A stretch of DNA of 64,000 nt, taken from the NCBI RefSeq assembly GCF_900608595.1, contig NZ_UWYY01000005.1, forward strand, positions 1 to 64,000. The letters are read 5' to 3'. This DNA is from Promicromonospora panici (GTDB lineage Bacteria; Actinomycetota; Actinomycetes; Actinomycetales; Cellulomonadaceae). Made by a program: the position numbers and the translations under genes. Position 1 is the first letter of the stretch. Every line of letters starts with the position of its first letter. Under the pieces are notes generated by a model. The model ran no database searches and was not told the DNA's origin. It worked only from the letters and a program-made list of their open reading frames with translations. Positions 24,837-34,253 of this stretch are shown piece by piece.

Positions 24837-26134
24837 CCACCACGGAGCGAGGAGTCCCTGCGGAGACATCGACGCCCGTGCCGGCACCCGTCACACCACT
24901 CACCGAGCCCGCCGACGGGCTGCCCGACGTCGTGGCGACCGAGGGTGCGTTCGCGCGTGTCGTCGAGGCGTTCGCGGCCGGCTCCGGGCCGGTCGCCGCC
25001 GACGCCGAACGCGCCTCCGGGTACCGGTACGGCCAGGCGACCTACCTGGTCCAGGTGCGGCGCGCGGGCGCGGGGACGGCGCTGATCGACCCGGTCGGCG
25101 TCCCGGACCTCTCCGCGCTGGGCGAGGCCGTCGGCGACGCCGAGTTCGTGCTGCACGCCGCCTCCCAGGACCTGCCCGGGTTCGCCGAGCACGGGCTGCG
25201 CCCCGCCCGGGTCTTCGACACCGAGCTCGCCGCACGCCTGCTCGGCATGGAACGGGTGGGCCTCGCCGCCGTCGTCGCCGAGGTGCTGGGCCTGGGGCTG
25301 GCGAAGGAGCACTCCGCGGTCGACTGGTCCACGCGCCCCCTGCCGGAGGACTGGCTGCGGTACGCCGCGCTCGACGTCGAGGTACTCGTGGACCTCCGCG
25401 ACCGCCTCGCCGAGCGGCTCGAGGCCGCCGGCAAGACCGAGTGGGCGGCACAGGAGTTCGAGGCGGTCCGCACCGCCCCCCCGCCGGCGCCGCGCGTCGA
25501 CCCGTGGCGGCGCACGTCCGGCATGCACGTGCTGCGCAACCCCCGCCAGGTCGCCGCCGTGCGGGCGTTGTGGTTCGCCCGCGACACCAGCGCCCAGGCC
25601 CGGGACATCTCGCCCGGCCGGGTGCTGCCCGACCGTGCCATCGTCGCAGCCGCCAAGGCCATGCCGAAGACCGCGGGGCAGCTCGTGACCCTGCCCGAGT
25701 TCGCGGGCAAGGGCACCAAGCGCCGGGCCGCCTACTGGCAGAAGGCCATCGACGAGGCGCGCGCCCTGCCTGACGTCGAGCTGCCGTCCGTGCGCGGCCC
25801 GCGCACGGACGGCCCGCCGCCCCCGCGCACCTGGGGCGATCGGGACCCCGTGGCGGCCCGGCGCCTCGTGGCGGCGCGCGAGCTCGTGACGGCGCTGTCG
25901 CAGGAGCTGAGCATCCCGGTGGAGAACCTGCTGCAGCCGGATGCGCTGCGCCGCCTGTGCTGGACGCCGCCGAGACCGGCCGACGCCGCGGCGATCACCG
26001 AGTTCCTGCGGGGCCGCGGGGCGCGCGAGTGGCAGGTCGGTCTCCTTGCCGCGGGCCTGGAACGGGCCTTCGCCGACGCGGCGCTCACCCCGGCACCTGC
26101 CCCAGCACCTGACCCGGCGCCCGACCAGGTGTGA
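24833..26134 (+). CDS. rnd: Ribonuclease D family 3'-5' exonuclease
   Basis: 433 residues. The DEDDy exonuclease domain (residues ~25-215) shows VAADAERASG (first Asp/Glu), LHAASQDLPG (second Asp) and YAALDVEVL (Tyr and last Asp). One or two HRDC domains follow (RDISPGRVLPDRAIVAAA, then ARELVTALSQELSIP). RNase D trims 3' ends of tRNA and other stable RNAs. It is translationally coupled to DUF3000. The C-terminus ends in a Pro-Ala-rich tail. Confidence 0.92.
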   Translation: MTTTERGVPAETSTPVPAPVTPLTEPADGLPDVVATEGAFARVVEAFAAGSGPVAADAERASGYRYGQATYLVQVRRAGAGTALIDPVGVPDLSALGEAVGDAEFVLHAASQDLPGFAEHGLRPARVFDTELAARLLGMERVGLAAVVAEVLGLGLAKEHSAVDWSTRPLPEDWLRYAALDVEVLVDLRDRLAERLEAAGKTEWAAQEFEAVRTAPPPAPRVDPWRRTSGMHVLRNPRQVAAVRALWFARDTSAQARDISPGRVLPDRAIVAAAKAMPKTAGQLVTLPEFAGKGTKRRAAYWQKAIDEARALPDVELPSVRGPRTDGPPPPRTWGDRDPVAARRLVAARELVTALSQELSIPVENLLQPDALRRLCWTPPRPADAAAITEFLRGRGAREWQVGLLAAGLERAFADAALTPAPAPAPDPAPDQV

Positions 26135-26167
26135 ACTCGCCCCGTCGGCCCCAGTAGAGTCGTCCCC

Positions 26168-27223
26168 ATGCCAGCCCTGTCGGAGCCCATCACGCTCGCC
26201 GTCGACGTAGTCACCGAACCTTCGACCTGGGATCGCGAGGTTCTCGCCCTGGGCGGACACCCGCTCCAGCTGTGGGGATGGGGCGAGGTCAAGGCCGCCG
26301 GCAACTGGCGCGCGCACCGGCTGCGCGTGACGGAGGACGGCACCACGGTCGGCCTGGCCCAGCTGCTCGTGCGGCCGCTGCCGGCACAGTTCAAGGCCCT
26401 GTCGTACGTGCCGCGCGGCCCCGTCGTCGCGCACCACGACGGGGAGACGGCACAGGCGGTCTTCGGCGTCGGCGACACCGCGACCCGCAACGCCGTGACC
26501 AACACCGTCGTGGAGTGGGCGCGCGAGAACGTGGGCGGCGTCGGCATCACCATCGAACCCGACTGGCCCGCCGGCACGCAGCTCGACCTGGCCGGACGGC
26601 GGTACGCGCCGAACCAGATCATGATCCCGAGCACCCTGATCCTCGACCTCACCAAGTCCGGTGACGAGCTGATGGCGGACATGCGCAAGTCCACGCGGTA
26701 CGAGATCCGCAAGGGCAGCCGCACGGGCCTCGACATCCGCCGGGTCACGGAGGAGAAGGAGGTGCTCCGGGTGCTCGACGTCTACAAGGAGACCGCCGAG
26801 CGCGCCGGGTTCGCCATCCACCACGACAAGTACTACCTGGACATCCACCGGGAGCTGGGCGACAAGTCGGTGCTGGTGGCCACGTACATCGACGACGCGC
26901 CCGCGTGCTTCGCGTGGTGCGTGAACTCGGCCAGCACCTCGTTCCTGCTGTACGGCGGCGGCAACGACGCCGGCCGCAAGGCGACCGCCACCGCGCCGAC
27001 CTACTGGCGCACCATCGAGATCGCCCAGGAGCAGGGCCTCGTGCGGTATGACATGAACGGCCTGCTCAACGACGGCATCAGTGACTTCAAGAAGAGCTTC
27101 GCCAAGCACACGGACGAGCTCGTCGGCTCGATCGACGTCGCGTTCTCGCGCTGGTACAACACGTGGAACACGGCCTTGCCGACGGCGAAGAAGGTAGTCC
27201 GCAAGCTCCGCCGCCGCGGCTGA
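26168..27223 (+). CDS. FemAB-type peptidoglycan bridge aminoacyltransferase
   Basis: 351 residues with the double-GNAT FemAB fold: PLQLWGWGEVKAAGNWRAHR, LSYVPRGPVV, STLILDLTKSGDELMADM, then MRKSTRYEIRKGSR and the second half YDMNGLLNDGISDFKKSF. FemAB enzymes use aminoacyl-tRNA to add residues to the lipid II stem peptide. The ATG lies 7 bases after TAGAGT (26155-26160), so the gene is probably leaderless. A basic C-terminal tail (KKVVRKLRRRG) could favour membrane contact. The residue added cannot be told from sequence. Confidence 0.88.
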   Translation: MPALSEPITLAVDVVTEPSTWDREVLALGGHPLQLWGWGEVKAAGNWRAHRLRVTEDGTTVGLAQLLVRPLPAQFKALSYVPRGPVVAHHDGETAQAVFGVGDTATRNAVTNTVVEWARENVGGVGITIEPDWPAGTQLDLAGRRYAPNQIMIPSTLILDLTKSGDELMADMRKSTRYEIRKGSRTGLDIRRVTEEKEVLRVLDVYKETAERAGFAIHHDKYYLDIHRELGDKSVLVATYIDDAPACFAWCVNSASTSFLLYGGGNDAGRKATATAPTYWRTIEIAQEQGLVRYDMNGLLNDGISDFKKSFAKHTDELVGSIDVAFSRWYNTWNTALPTAKKVVRKLRRRG

Positions 27224-27264
27224 CGCCGCCCCGCGCGCCCTCCGGGAGCCCGCGCCTGGCTGCG

Positions 27265-27369
27265 CCATTGTGTCCACGACCACGCCCCTTTGTGGGCACA
27301 ATCACTCGGTCCAAGCCGACTGAGTGATTGTGCCCGCAGCCACGCGTCGTGGTGGGCACAATCCCTCAG
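27265..27369. repeat. Cluster of four alternating GTGGGCACAATC repeats
   Basis: The 317-base gap before fadA holds four related units in alternating orientation: inverted (27265-27278), direct (27293-27309), inverted (27320-27335), direct (27353-27369). The middle pair forms an 18-bp stem (27294-27311 with 27318-27335) with a 6-base loop and one G-U pair. It can terminate the femAB transcript. The third direct unit could instead pair with the inverted unit before it. The core resembles the palindrome at 18.8 kb. The rest of the gap holds the fadA promoter region. Confidence 0.65.
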
Positions 27370-27451
27370 CCGGCGCGGGTTTTCGCGCGCCCCCGCACTC
27401 GCGAGACCGCGTTTCATCAAGCCCCGAACTCGGTCTCATCTCGTGCGTGCT

Positions 27452-27480
27452 TTTTACCGGTACTCGCGGTAGCGTGTATC
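27452..27480 (+). promoter_or_regulatory. Possible fadAB promoter with small inverted repeat
   Basis: TTTTAC (27452-27457) and TGTATC (27475-27480) are 17 bases apart and could be -35 and -10 boxes. TACCG (27455-27459) and CGGTA (27467-27471) form an inverted repeat inside the promoter, a possible site for a fatty-acid-responsive repressor. Confidence 0.35.
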
Positions 27481-27540
27481 TCGATCCAGCGGCGTCGCGC
27501 ATCGGACGTCGCCGTCCCAAGACCCCCAGGAGTTCTGCTG

Positions 27541-28791
<1,251 letters not shown>

Positions 28792-28794
28792 CCC

Positions 28795-30927
28795 GTGCCC
28801 GACACCCCCACCCCCAGCGCCCCGACCGAGCGCGTCACCCACTCGCTCGTCCGTGACGTGCGGATGCCTGGCGACGCCGGGATCCTCGCACTGGTCACGC
28901 TCGACAACGGCCTGGACCACACCAAGCCGAACACGCTCGGGCCGGCCGGCATGGCCGAGCTGAAGGCGGCCCTGGAGGTCGTCCGCAGCCGCGCCGAGGC
29001 CGGCGAGATCGCCGCCGTCGGCGTGACCGGCAAGCCGTACTTCGTCGCCGCGGGCGCCGATCTCAAGCACATCACCTCGGTGCACGGCCACGACGACGCC
29101 GTCGAGCTGGGCCGCGCCGGCCACGCCGCGTACACGATCCTCGGCGATCTGCGTGCGGCCACCGGCGTGCCGACCTTCGCGTTCGTCAACGGCCTGGCCC
29201 TGGGCGGCGGCCTCGAGGTCGCCCTCAACTGCGACTACCGCACCGTGGCGTCCGACGCCGCGGCGCTCGGCCTGCCCGAGACCGGCATCGGCCTGGTCCC
29301 CGGCTGGGGCGGCGCGTACCTCGTACCGCGCCTGGTCGGCGTCGAGAAGGCCGTCGAGGTCATCCTCACCCGGCCCGCGGCGAACAAGCCGTACAAGCCC
29401 GCCGAGGCCCTCAAGATCGGGCTGGTCGACGAGCTGTTCGAGGCCGCCGACTTCCTGGAGCAGTCCATCATCTGGGCCGCCAAGGTGGTCACCGGAGAGA
29501 TCGAGGTGCCCCGCCGCGAGCTCGACCCGCAGCCCGTGTGGGACGGCGTCGTCGCCGCCACGAAGGCGCAGCTCGACACCCTCGTCGGCGCGTCGCGCCC
29601 CGCGCCGCACCGCGCGCTGGAGCTCATCGCCGCAGCCCGGAACGCCACCAAGGCCGACGCGTTCGCCGCGGAGGACCAGGCGCTGGCGGACCTGATCATG
29701 TCCGACGAGATGCGCGCCAGCATCTACGCGTTCAACCTCGTCGGCGGCGGCAAGAAGCCCCAGGGTGCCCCGGACCCGAAGCTCGCGCACCCGGTCACCC
29801 GGGTCGGCGTCGTGGGCGCCGGTCTGATGGCCGCCCAGATGGCGTTCCTGTTCGCGCAGCGTCTCGGCGTCCCCGTCGTCATGCGCGACCTGGACCAGGA
29901 GCGCGTGGACAAGGGCCTGGACTTCGTCCGCGAGACCGCCGAGAAGCTGGCCGGCCGCGGCCGCCTGGCGCCCGACGCCGCCGCCCGCATCGTCGCGTCG
30001 GTGTCCGGCACCACCGAGATCGGCGAGTTCGCCTCGTGCGACTTCGTGATCGAGGCCGTCACGGAGGTCATGGGCCTCAAGAAGAAGGTGTTCGCCGAGC
30101 TGGAGGGCATCATCTCCCCCGAGGCGATCCTGGCGACCAACACGTCGGCGTTGTCCGTCAGCGAGATGGCGGCGGACCTGGCCCATCCCGAGCGGGTGGT
30201 CGGCATCCACTTCTTCAACCCGGTGGCCCAGATGCCGCTGGTCGAGGTGATCAACGCCGAGCACACGTCCGACGAGGCCCTCGCCACGGCGTTCGCGGTC
30301 ACGAAGAAGCTCCGCAAGACGGCGATCATGTCGGCCGACCGCCCCGGGTTCATCGTGAACCGTCTGCTGCTGCTCGTCATGGGCCAGGTCGTGGACGCGA
30401 TCGAGGGCGGGACGCCGGTCGAGGTCGCGGACCGGGCGCTCGCGCCCCTCGGCCTCCCGATGCCGATCTTCGAGCTGACCGACCTGGTGGGTCCCGCCGT
30501 GGCGCAGCACGTGCTCACCTCGCTGCGTGAGAACCTCGGCGACCGCATCCCGGCCTCGCGAGGCCTGGCCAAGATCGTCGAGGACGGCACCCGGGTGGTG
30601 CTGGACGCCCCGGCCAAGGGTCTGCCCAAGCCGGTCGACCCGGCGATCCAGGAGTACTTCGGCCCGGCCCGTCCTGGTGAGCCGGGCGTGCTCGACGCCG
30701 ACGGCGTGCTCGACTCCGTACTCACGGCGCTGACCACCGAGATCGGCCTGATGCTGGACGAGGGCGTCGTGCCCGGCCCGCAGCAGATCGACCTCGCGAT
30801 GATCCTCGGCGCCGGCTGGGGCTTCCACACCGGCGGCATCACGCCGTACCTGGACCGCACGGGCTACAGCGAGAAGGTCCTGGGCAGGCGGTTCCTGCCC
30901 GACGGCGTGGCGAACGTCCCCGCCTGA
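28795..30927 (+). CDS. fadB: Enoyl-CoA hydratase / 3-hydroxyacyl-CoA dehydrogenase
   Basis: 710 residues, bifunctional beta-oxidation enzyme. The N-terminal crotonase domain has GLALGGGLEVALNCDYR and the catalytic-Glu loop GLPETGIGLVPGWGGAYLVP. The NAD-binding domain follows from about residue 335 (VGVVGAGLMAAQMAFLFAQ), with IHFFNPVAQMPLVEVI and PGFIVNRLLLLVM. Two C-terminal 3HCDH domains complete it. GTG 28795 has GAGGAG 9 bases upstream. A strong terminator follows the stop, so the operon is fadA-fadB only. Confidence 0.94.
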   Translation: MPDTPTPSAPTERVTHSLVRDVRMPGDAGILALVTLDNGLDHTKPNTLGPAGMAELKAALEVVRSRAEAGEIAAVGVTGKPYFVAAGADLKHITSVHGHDDAVELGRAGHAAYTILGDLRAATGVPTFAFVNGLALGGGLEVALNCDYRTVASDAAALGLPETGIGLVPGWGGAYLVPRLVGVEKAVEVILTRPAANKPYKPAEALKIGLVDELFEAADFLEQSIIWAAKVVTGEIEVPRRELDPQPVWDGVVAATKAQLDTLVGASRPAPHRALELIAAARNATKADAFAAEDQALADLIMSDEMRASIYAFNLVGGGKKPQGAPDPKLAHPVTRVGVVGAGLMAAQMAFLFAQRLGVPVVMRDLDQERVDKGLDFVRETAEKLAGRGRLAPDAAARIVASVSGTTEIGEFASCDFVIEAVTEVMGLKKKVFAELEGIISPEAILATNTSALSVSEMAADLAHPERVVGIHFFNPVAQMPLVEVINAEHTSDEALATAFAVTKKLRKTAIMSADRPGFIVNRLLLLVMGQVVDAIEGGTPVEVADRALAPLGLPMPIFELTDLVGPAVAQHVLTSLRENLGDRIPASRGLAKIVEDGTRVVLDAPAKGLPKPVDPAIQEYFGPARPGEPGVLDADGVLDSVLTALTTEIGLMLDEGVVPGPQQIDLAMILGAGWGFHTGGITPYLDRTGYSEKVLGRRFLPDGVANVPA

Positions 30928-30935
30928 TCGACCCC

Positions 30936-30986
30936 GGGCCCTCCGGCGACGAGCCCCGAGTTTGCGGGCTCGTTGTCGGAGGGCCC
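30936..30986 (+). terminator. Terminator of the fadAB operon
   Basis: A 21-bp stem (30936-30956 with 30966-30986, two G-U pairs) with a 9-base loop. Its 3' arm ends 3 bases before the TACGCT -10 box of the next gene, so it insulates the two units. Confidence 0.8.
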
Positions 30987-31003
30987 CGCTACGCTCTGCG
31001 AAC

Positions 31004-32815
31004 ATGACGGATGCCGTACCAGGCACGAACGCGCACTACATAGTCGTCGGTGACAATCCCCTCGCGTACCGCCTCACGCGCGCGCTCAGCACGCGGTTCC
31101 GGGGCACGGTGACCGTCGTGGTCGCGGACCGCTCCTCCCGGTACGCGCAGGACATGCTCGGCCTCAACCTCGACGACGACGGCAAGCCCAGGCGCGACGG
31201 CGACGGCAAGCTGCTCGAACTCGTCAGCCTGCTCGAAACCGAACGGGTCGACGAGGGGGCGCTCAAGGAGGCCGGCGCGGACCGCGCCGCGGCGGCCGCC
31301 CTCGTGAACCAGGACGACGGCGCGAACGTCGCCCTGGCGCTCCTGCTCCGCGAGACCTGGCCGGGGCTGCACGTGGTGGTCCGGATCTTCGACGAGTCGC
31401 TCGGCAGGCACCTGCAGCGCGACCATTGCACGGTGCTGTCGTCGTCAGCGTTCGCCGCGCCGGAGATCGTCGGCGCCGCCCTGCGCCGGCAGATCAGCCT
31501 GCCGGTTCGCGGCGGGCGGCGCCTGGTCGTCGTGTCCGACGAGGTCACGTCCCTGCACCCGCACATGGTGCTGTTCGCGACCGACCGGGACGGCGCGGTC
31601 ACCGCGCTCCCCAGCGACAAGGAGATCGCGAACGGCCTCACCTCGAAACTCCTCCTGGCGGAAGCCGCCGAGGACGACGTGCTGCCGGAGGTCAAGGCAG
31701 ACCTGGAGCCCGACGAGGACGAGGTGGACCCGCACCGCAGGCGCCGGGTCGGCGAATACTTGCGCACCCTCGCGATCACGTCCGGGCGGAACCTGCTGCT
31801 CGCCGCCGGCGTCCTCCTCGTGGTCGTGCTGATCGGGGCGGTGACGATGCAGCTCGCCACGGGCTCGTCCTTTGCCGGGGCGCTGTACGAGGCGGTGCTG
31901 CCCTCCCTGGCCGGGAGCGACCCCGATCACGACGCGAACCCCGTGGTCAAGGCCACCCAGGTGGTCCTGACGATCGTCAGCGTCGCCGTCATCCCGTGGG
32001 TCACCGGTGTGGTGGTCGACGGCGTGGTGCGCACCCAGCGCCTGCTCGACGCGGGCTCGCCGCGGCGCCCGATGGCCGACCACGTGGTCGTCGTCGGTCT
32101 CGGCGACCTCGGCACCCGCATCGTGCGCTCCCTCGACCGGCGCGGCGTACCGGTGGTCGCCGTCGACGTCGACGAGTCGGCGCGCGGTATCGCCGTCGCG
32201 CGGTCCCGGGACGTGCCCGTCGTGGTCGGTGACGCTCGCCGGGCAGCGACCCTGCACGCCGCGTACGTGGACACCGCCCAGGCGATAGTGGTCGTCACGA
32301 GCGGCGGGGCGATCACCATCGGCATCGGCTTCGCGGCACGCTCGATCCCCCGGTCCAAGGACGCCCCGCCGCTGCGGACCGTCCTGCGGGTGTTCGACAA
32401 GGATCTGTCGCGGCGCATCCGGCGCGAGATCCCCGACTCGGTGGGTCTCAGCTCCTCGTTCCTCGCCGCGCCGTCGTTCGCCGCCGCGATGATCGGCCAG
32501 GACGTCACGGCCACCGTCCCCTACCTTGACCGGGTGCTCGTGCTCGCCGAGGTGCTCATCATGGAGGGCAGCCAGATGGCCCGCATGCGCCCCGACGACG
32601 TCGACCTCGACGGTTCCGGGGAGCACGGCGGCGATGACGCCAAGAGCCGGCTTCTGGCGATCCGGACGAGGAGCCACCCCAGCGGTGGCGGCGGGGTCAC
32701 CATCGAGCCGTCGGAGGGCCGGTATCTGAACGCGGGCGACACGGTGGTCGTCATCGCCACCACCGCCGGGCTGAGCCGGGTGCGCGAGATGGCCCGGCCG
32801 CCGCTGCGGATGTAG
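31004..32815 (+). CDS. Membrane protein with two TrkA-N (RCK) domains
   Basis: 603 residues. A first Rossmann RCK domain (HYIVVGDNPLAYRLTRAL) spans residues ~7-215. A linker and two hydrophobic segments follow (NLLLAAGVLLVVVLIGAVTM and VVLTIVSVAVIPWVTGVVVD). A second RCK domain begins HVVVVGLGDLGTRIVRSLD, with a TrkA-C-like end. The layout recalls gated potassium channels, but the stretch between the two helices has no TVGYG-like selectivity filter. It may be a regulatory or accessory membrane protein, or an ion channel of another kind. The ATG lies 8 bases after TACGCT. Confidence 0.8.
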   Translation: MTDAVPGTNAHYIVVGDNPLAYRLTRALSTRFRGTVTVVVADRSSRYAQDMLGLNLDDDGKPRRDGDGKLLELVSLLETERVDEGALKEAGADRAAAAALVNQDDGANVALALLLRETWPGLHVVVRIFDESLGRHLQRDHCTVLSSSAFAAPEIVGAALRRQISLPVRGGRRLVVVSDEVTSLHPHMVLFATDRDGAVTALPSDKEIANGLTSKLLLAEAAEDDVLPEVKADLEPDEDEVDPHRRRRVGEYLRTLAITSGRNLLLAAGVLLVVVLIGAVTMQLATGSSFAGALYEAVLPSLAGSDPDHDANPVVKATQVVLTIVSVAVIPWVTGVVVDGVVRTQRLLDAGSPRRPMADHVVVVGLGDLGTRIVRSLDRRGVPVVAVDVDESARGIAVARSRDVPVVVGDARRAATLHAAYVDTAQAIVVVTSGGAITIGIGFAARSIPRSKDAPPLRTVLRVFDKDLSRRIRREIPDSVGLSSSFLAAPSFAAAMIGQDVTATVPYLDRVLVLAEVLIMEGSQMARMRPDDVDLDGSGEHGGDDAKSRLLAIRTRSHPSGGGGVTIEPSEGRYLNAGDTVVVIATTAGLSRVREMARPPLRM

Positions 32816-32820
32816 CCGGC

Positions 32821-32848
32821 GATCCGGCCGGGTCGCGCCGGCCGGATC
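32821..32848 (+). terminator. Terminator hairpin after the RCK gene
   Basis: A perfect 10-bp GC-rich stem (32821-32830 with 32839-32848) with an 8-base loop starts 5 bases after the stop. Confidence 0.65.
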
Positions 32849-32912
32849 GGACTGAACAACCAGCCCCGGATCGGCCCGTTCGCCGGTCCACCGGGCGCAT
32901 AACGTCAGGCCC

Positions 32913-34253
32913 ATGCAGAACGGTCTCAGCGTGCCCCAGGGCGCCGCGCTCACCCTCGGCGCCATGCTCGGCACCGGCGTCATCTCGCTCCCGGCCCTCG
33001 CCGCGGGCGTGGCCGGCCCGGCCTCTCTCGTGGCGTGGGCAGCGCTCGTCCTCCTGTCCATCCCGCTCGCCACGACGTTCGCGGCGCTCGGCGCGCGCCA
33101 CCCCGACGGCGGCGGGGTGGCCACCTATGCGCGCCTCGCGTTCGGCGAGCGGGCGTCCACGATGGTCGGCTGGGCGTTCTACGCGACGATCTGCGTGGGA
33201 GCGCCCGCGGCGGCCGGCTTCGCGGGCGGCTACGTCGCGGACGCTACCGGTGGCGGGACCGATACCGCCCTGGTCACCACGGTCGCGATCATCGCGGTGT
33301 GCGCCGTGATGAACTGGTTCGACCTGCGGGTGTCCGGCACGGCGCAGCTCGTCATCGCCGGGACCGTCGCACTCCTGCTGGCGGTCTCGGTGGTGGTCGC
33401 GCTGCCGCACACCGAGCCCAGCTACCTCACGCCGTTCGCCCCGCACGGCTGGGGCGCGGTCGGTCCGGCCGCGGCGCTCCTGGTCTGGGCGTTCGCCGGG
33501 TGGGAGATCCTGGGCTCGCTGTCGGCCGAGTACCGCCGTCCGGCCAGGGACATCCCGCGGGCCACGGCGATCGCGGTGGCTTTGGTCGGGCTGCTGTACC
33601 TGGGCGTCGCGTTCGCCACGGTCGCGGCCCTCGGCGCTAGCCCCGGGCCGGCGCCGCTCTCGGACCTGCTCGTGCTCGGCTTCGGCGAGCGCGCCCGGCC
33701 GGTCACCACCGTGGTGGCGGTGCTGCTGACGGTCGGGGCGATCAACGTCTACTTCGCGGGCGGCAGCCGGATCGGCGCGGCCCTCGCCCGGGACGGCGGC
33801 CTCCCCGCCTGGCTGGGGGCCGCGCCGGGCCGCCCGCCGCGCCGCTCCCTCGCGCTCCTCGCGACGCTCGCTCTCGGTACGACGGCGGTGCTCGCCGCCC
33901 TGCACCTGTCCACCGACGCGATAGTTCCCATGGCGTCGGCGACGTTCTCCCTGCTCTACGTGGTGAGCGCGGCCGCGGCCCTGCGCCTCCTGCCGCGCTG
34001 GGGCGCCCCCTGGTGGTGCGCGGCCGTGTCGCTCGCGGCCGCGCTCGGCCTGCTGGTCATGACCGGGGCCAACATGACCGGCCCGGTGGCCGCCGCGCTG
34101 GGCGGGCTCGCCTGGGCGACCTGGCGGCGGCGGGCGCGGGTCGCGGCGGCCGCCACCACGGGCGCGCCGTCCACGACGGGCGCGCCCACGACAGGCGTCA
34201 CGGCGCCAGCAGACGACCCAGCACCCGAATTCCTGGCCGGATCGAGCTCGTGA
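32913..34253 (+). CDS. APC-superfamily amino-acid permease
   Basis: 446 residues with about 12 hydrophobic segments. The first helix reads LGAMLGTGVISLPALAAGVAGP, the unwound G-[ST]-G-type substrate site of APC transporters; ALLVWAFAGWEILGSLSAEYRRPARDIPRA is the conserved helix 6-7 region in shorter form. The substrate is unknown. The C-terminus has a Thr-Ala-Gly-Pro-rich tail (TTGAPSTTGAPTTG). The ATG lies 7 bases after TAACGT (32900-32905). Its 3' end overlaps the opposite MocR gene by 56 bases. Confidence 0.88.
   Translation: MQNGLSVPQGAALTLGAMLGTGVISLPALAAGVAGPASLVAWAALVLLSIPLATTFAALGARHPDGGGVATYARLAFGERASTMVGWAFYATICVGAPAAAGFAGGYVADATGGGTDTALVTTVAIIAVCAVMNWFDLRVSGTAQLVIAGTVALLLAVSVVVALPHTEPSYLTPFAPHGWGAVGPAAALLVWAFAGWEILGSLSAEYRRPARDIPRATAIAVALVGLLYLGVAFATVAALGASPGPAPLSDLLVLGFGERARPVTTVVAVLLTVGAINVYFAGGSRIGAALARDGGLPAWLGAAPGRPPRRSLALLATLALGTTAVLAALHLSTDAIVPMASATFSLLYVVSAAAALRLLPRWGAPWWCAAVSLAAALGLLVMTGANMTGPVAAALGGLAWATWRRRARVAAAATTGAPSTTGAPTTGVTAPADDPAPEFLAGSSS

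Noticed and set aside
24626..27301. 891-codon open frame on the - strand antisense to rnd and femAB
   Set aside because: Shadow frame in GC-rich DNA; both sense genes have full motif sets.
34198..34253. Frameshift or misassembly at the permease-MocR junction
   Set aside because: The 56-base overlap is between convergent 3' ends; both C-termini are variable tails, so a simple overlap is enough.
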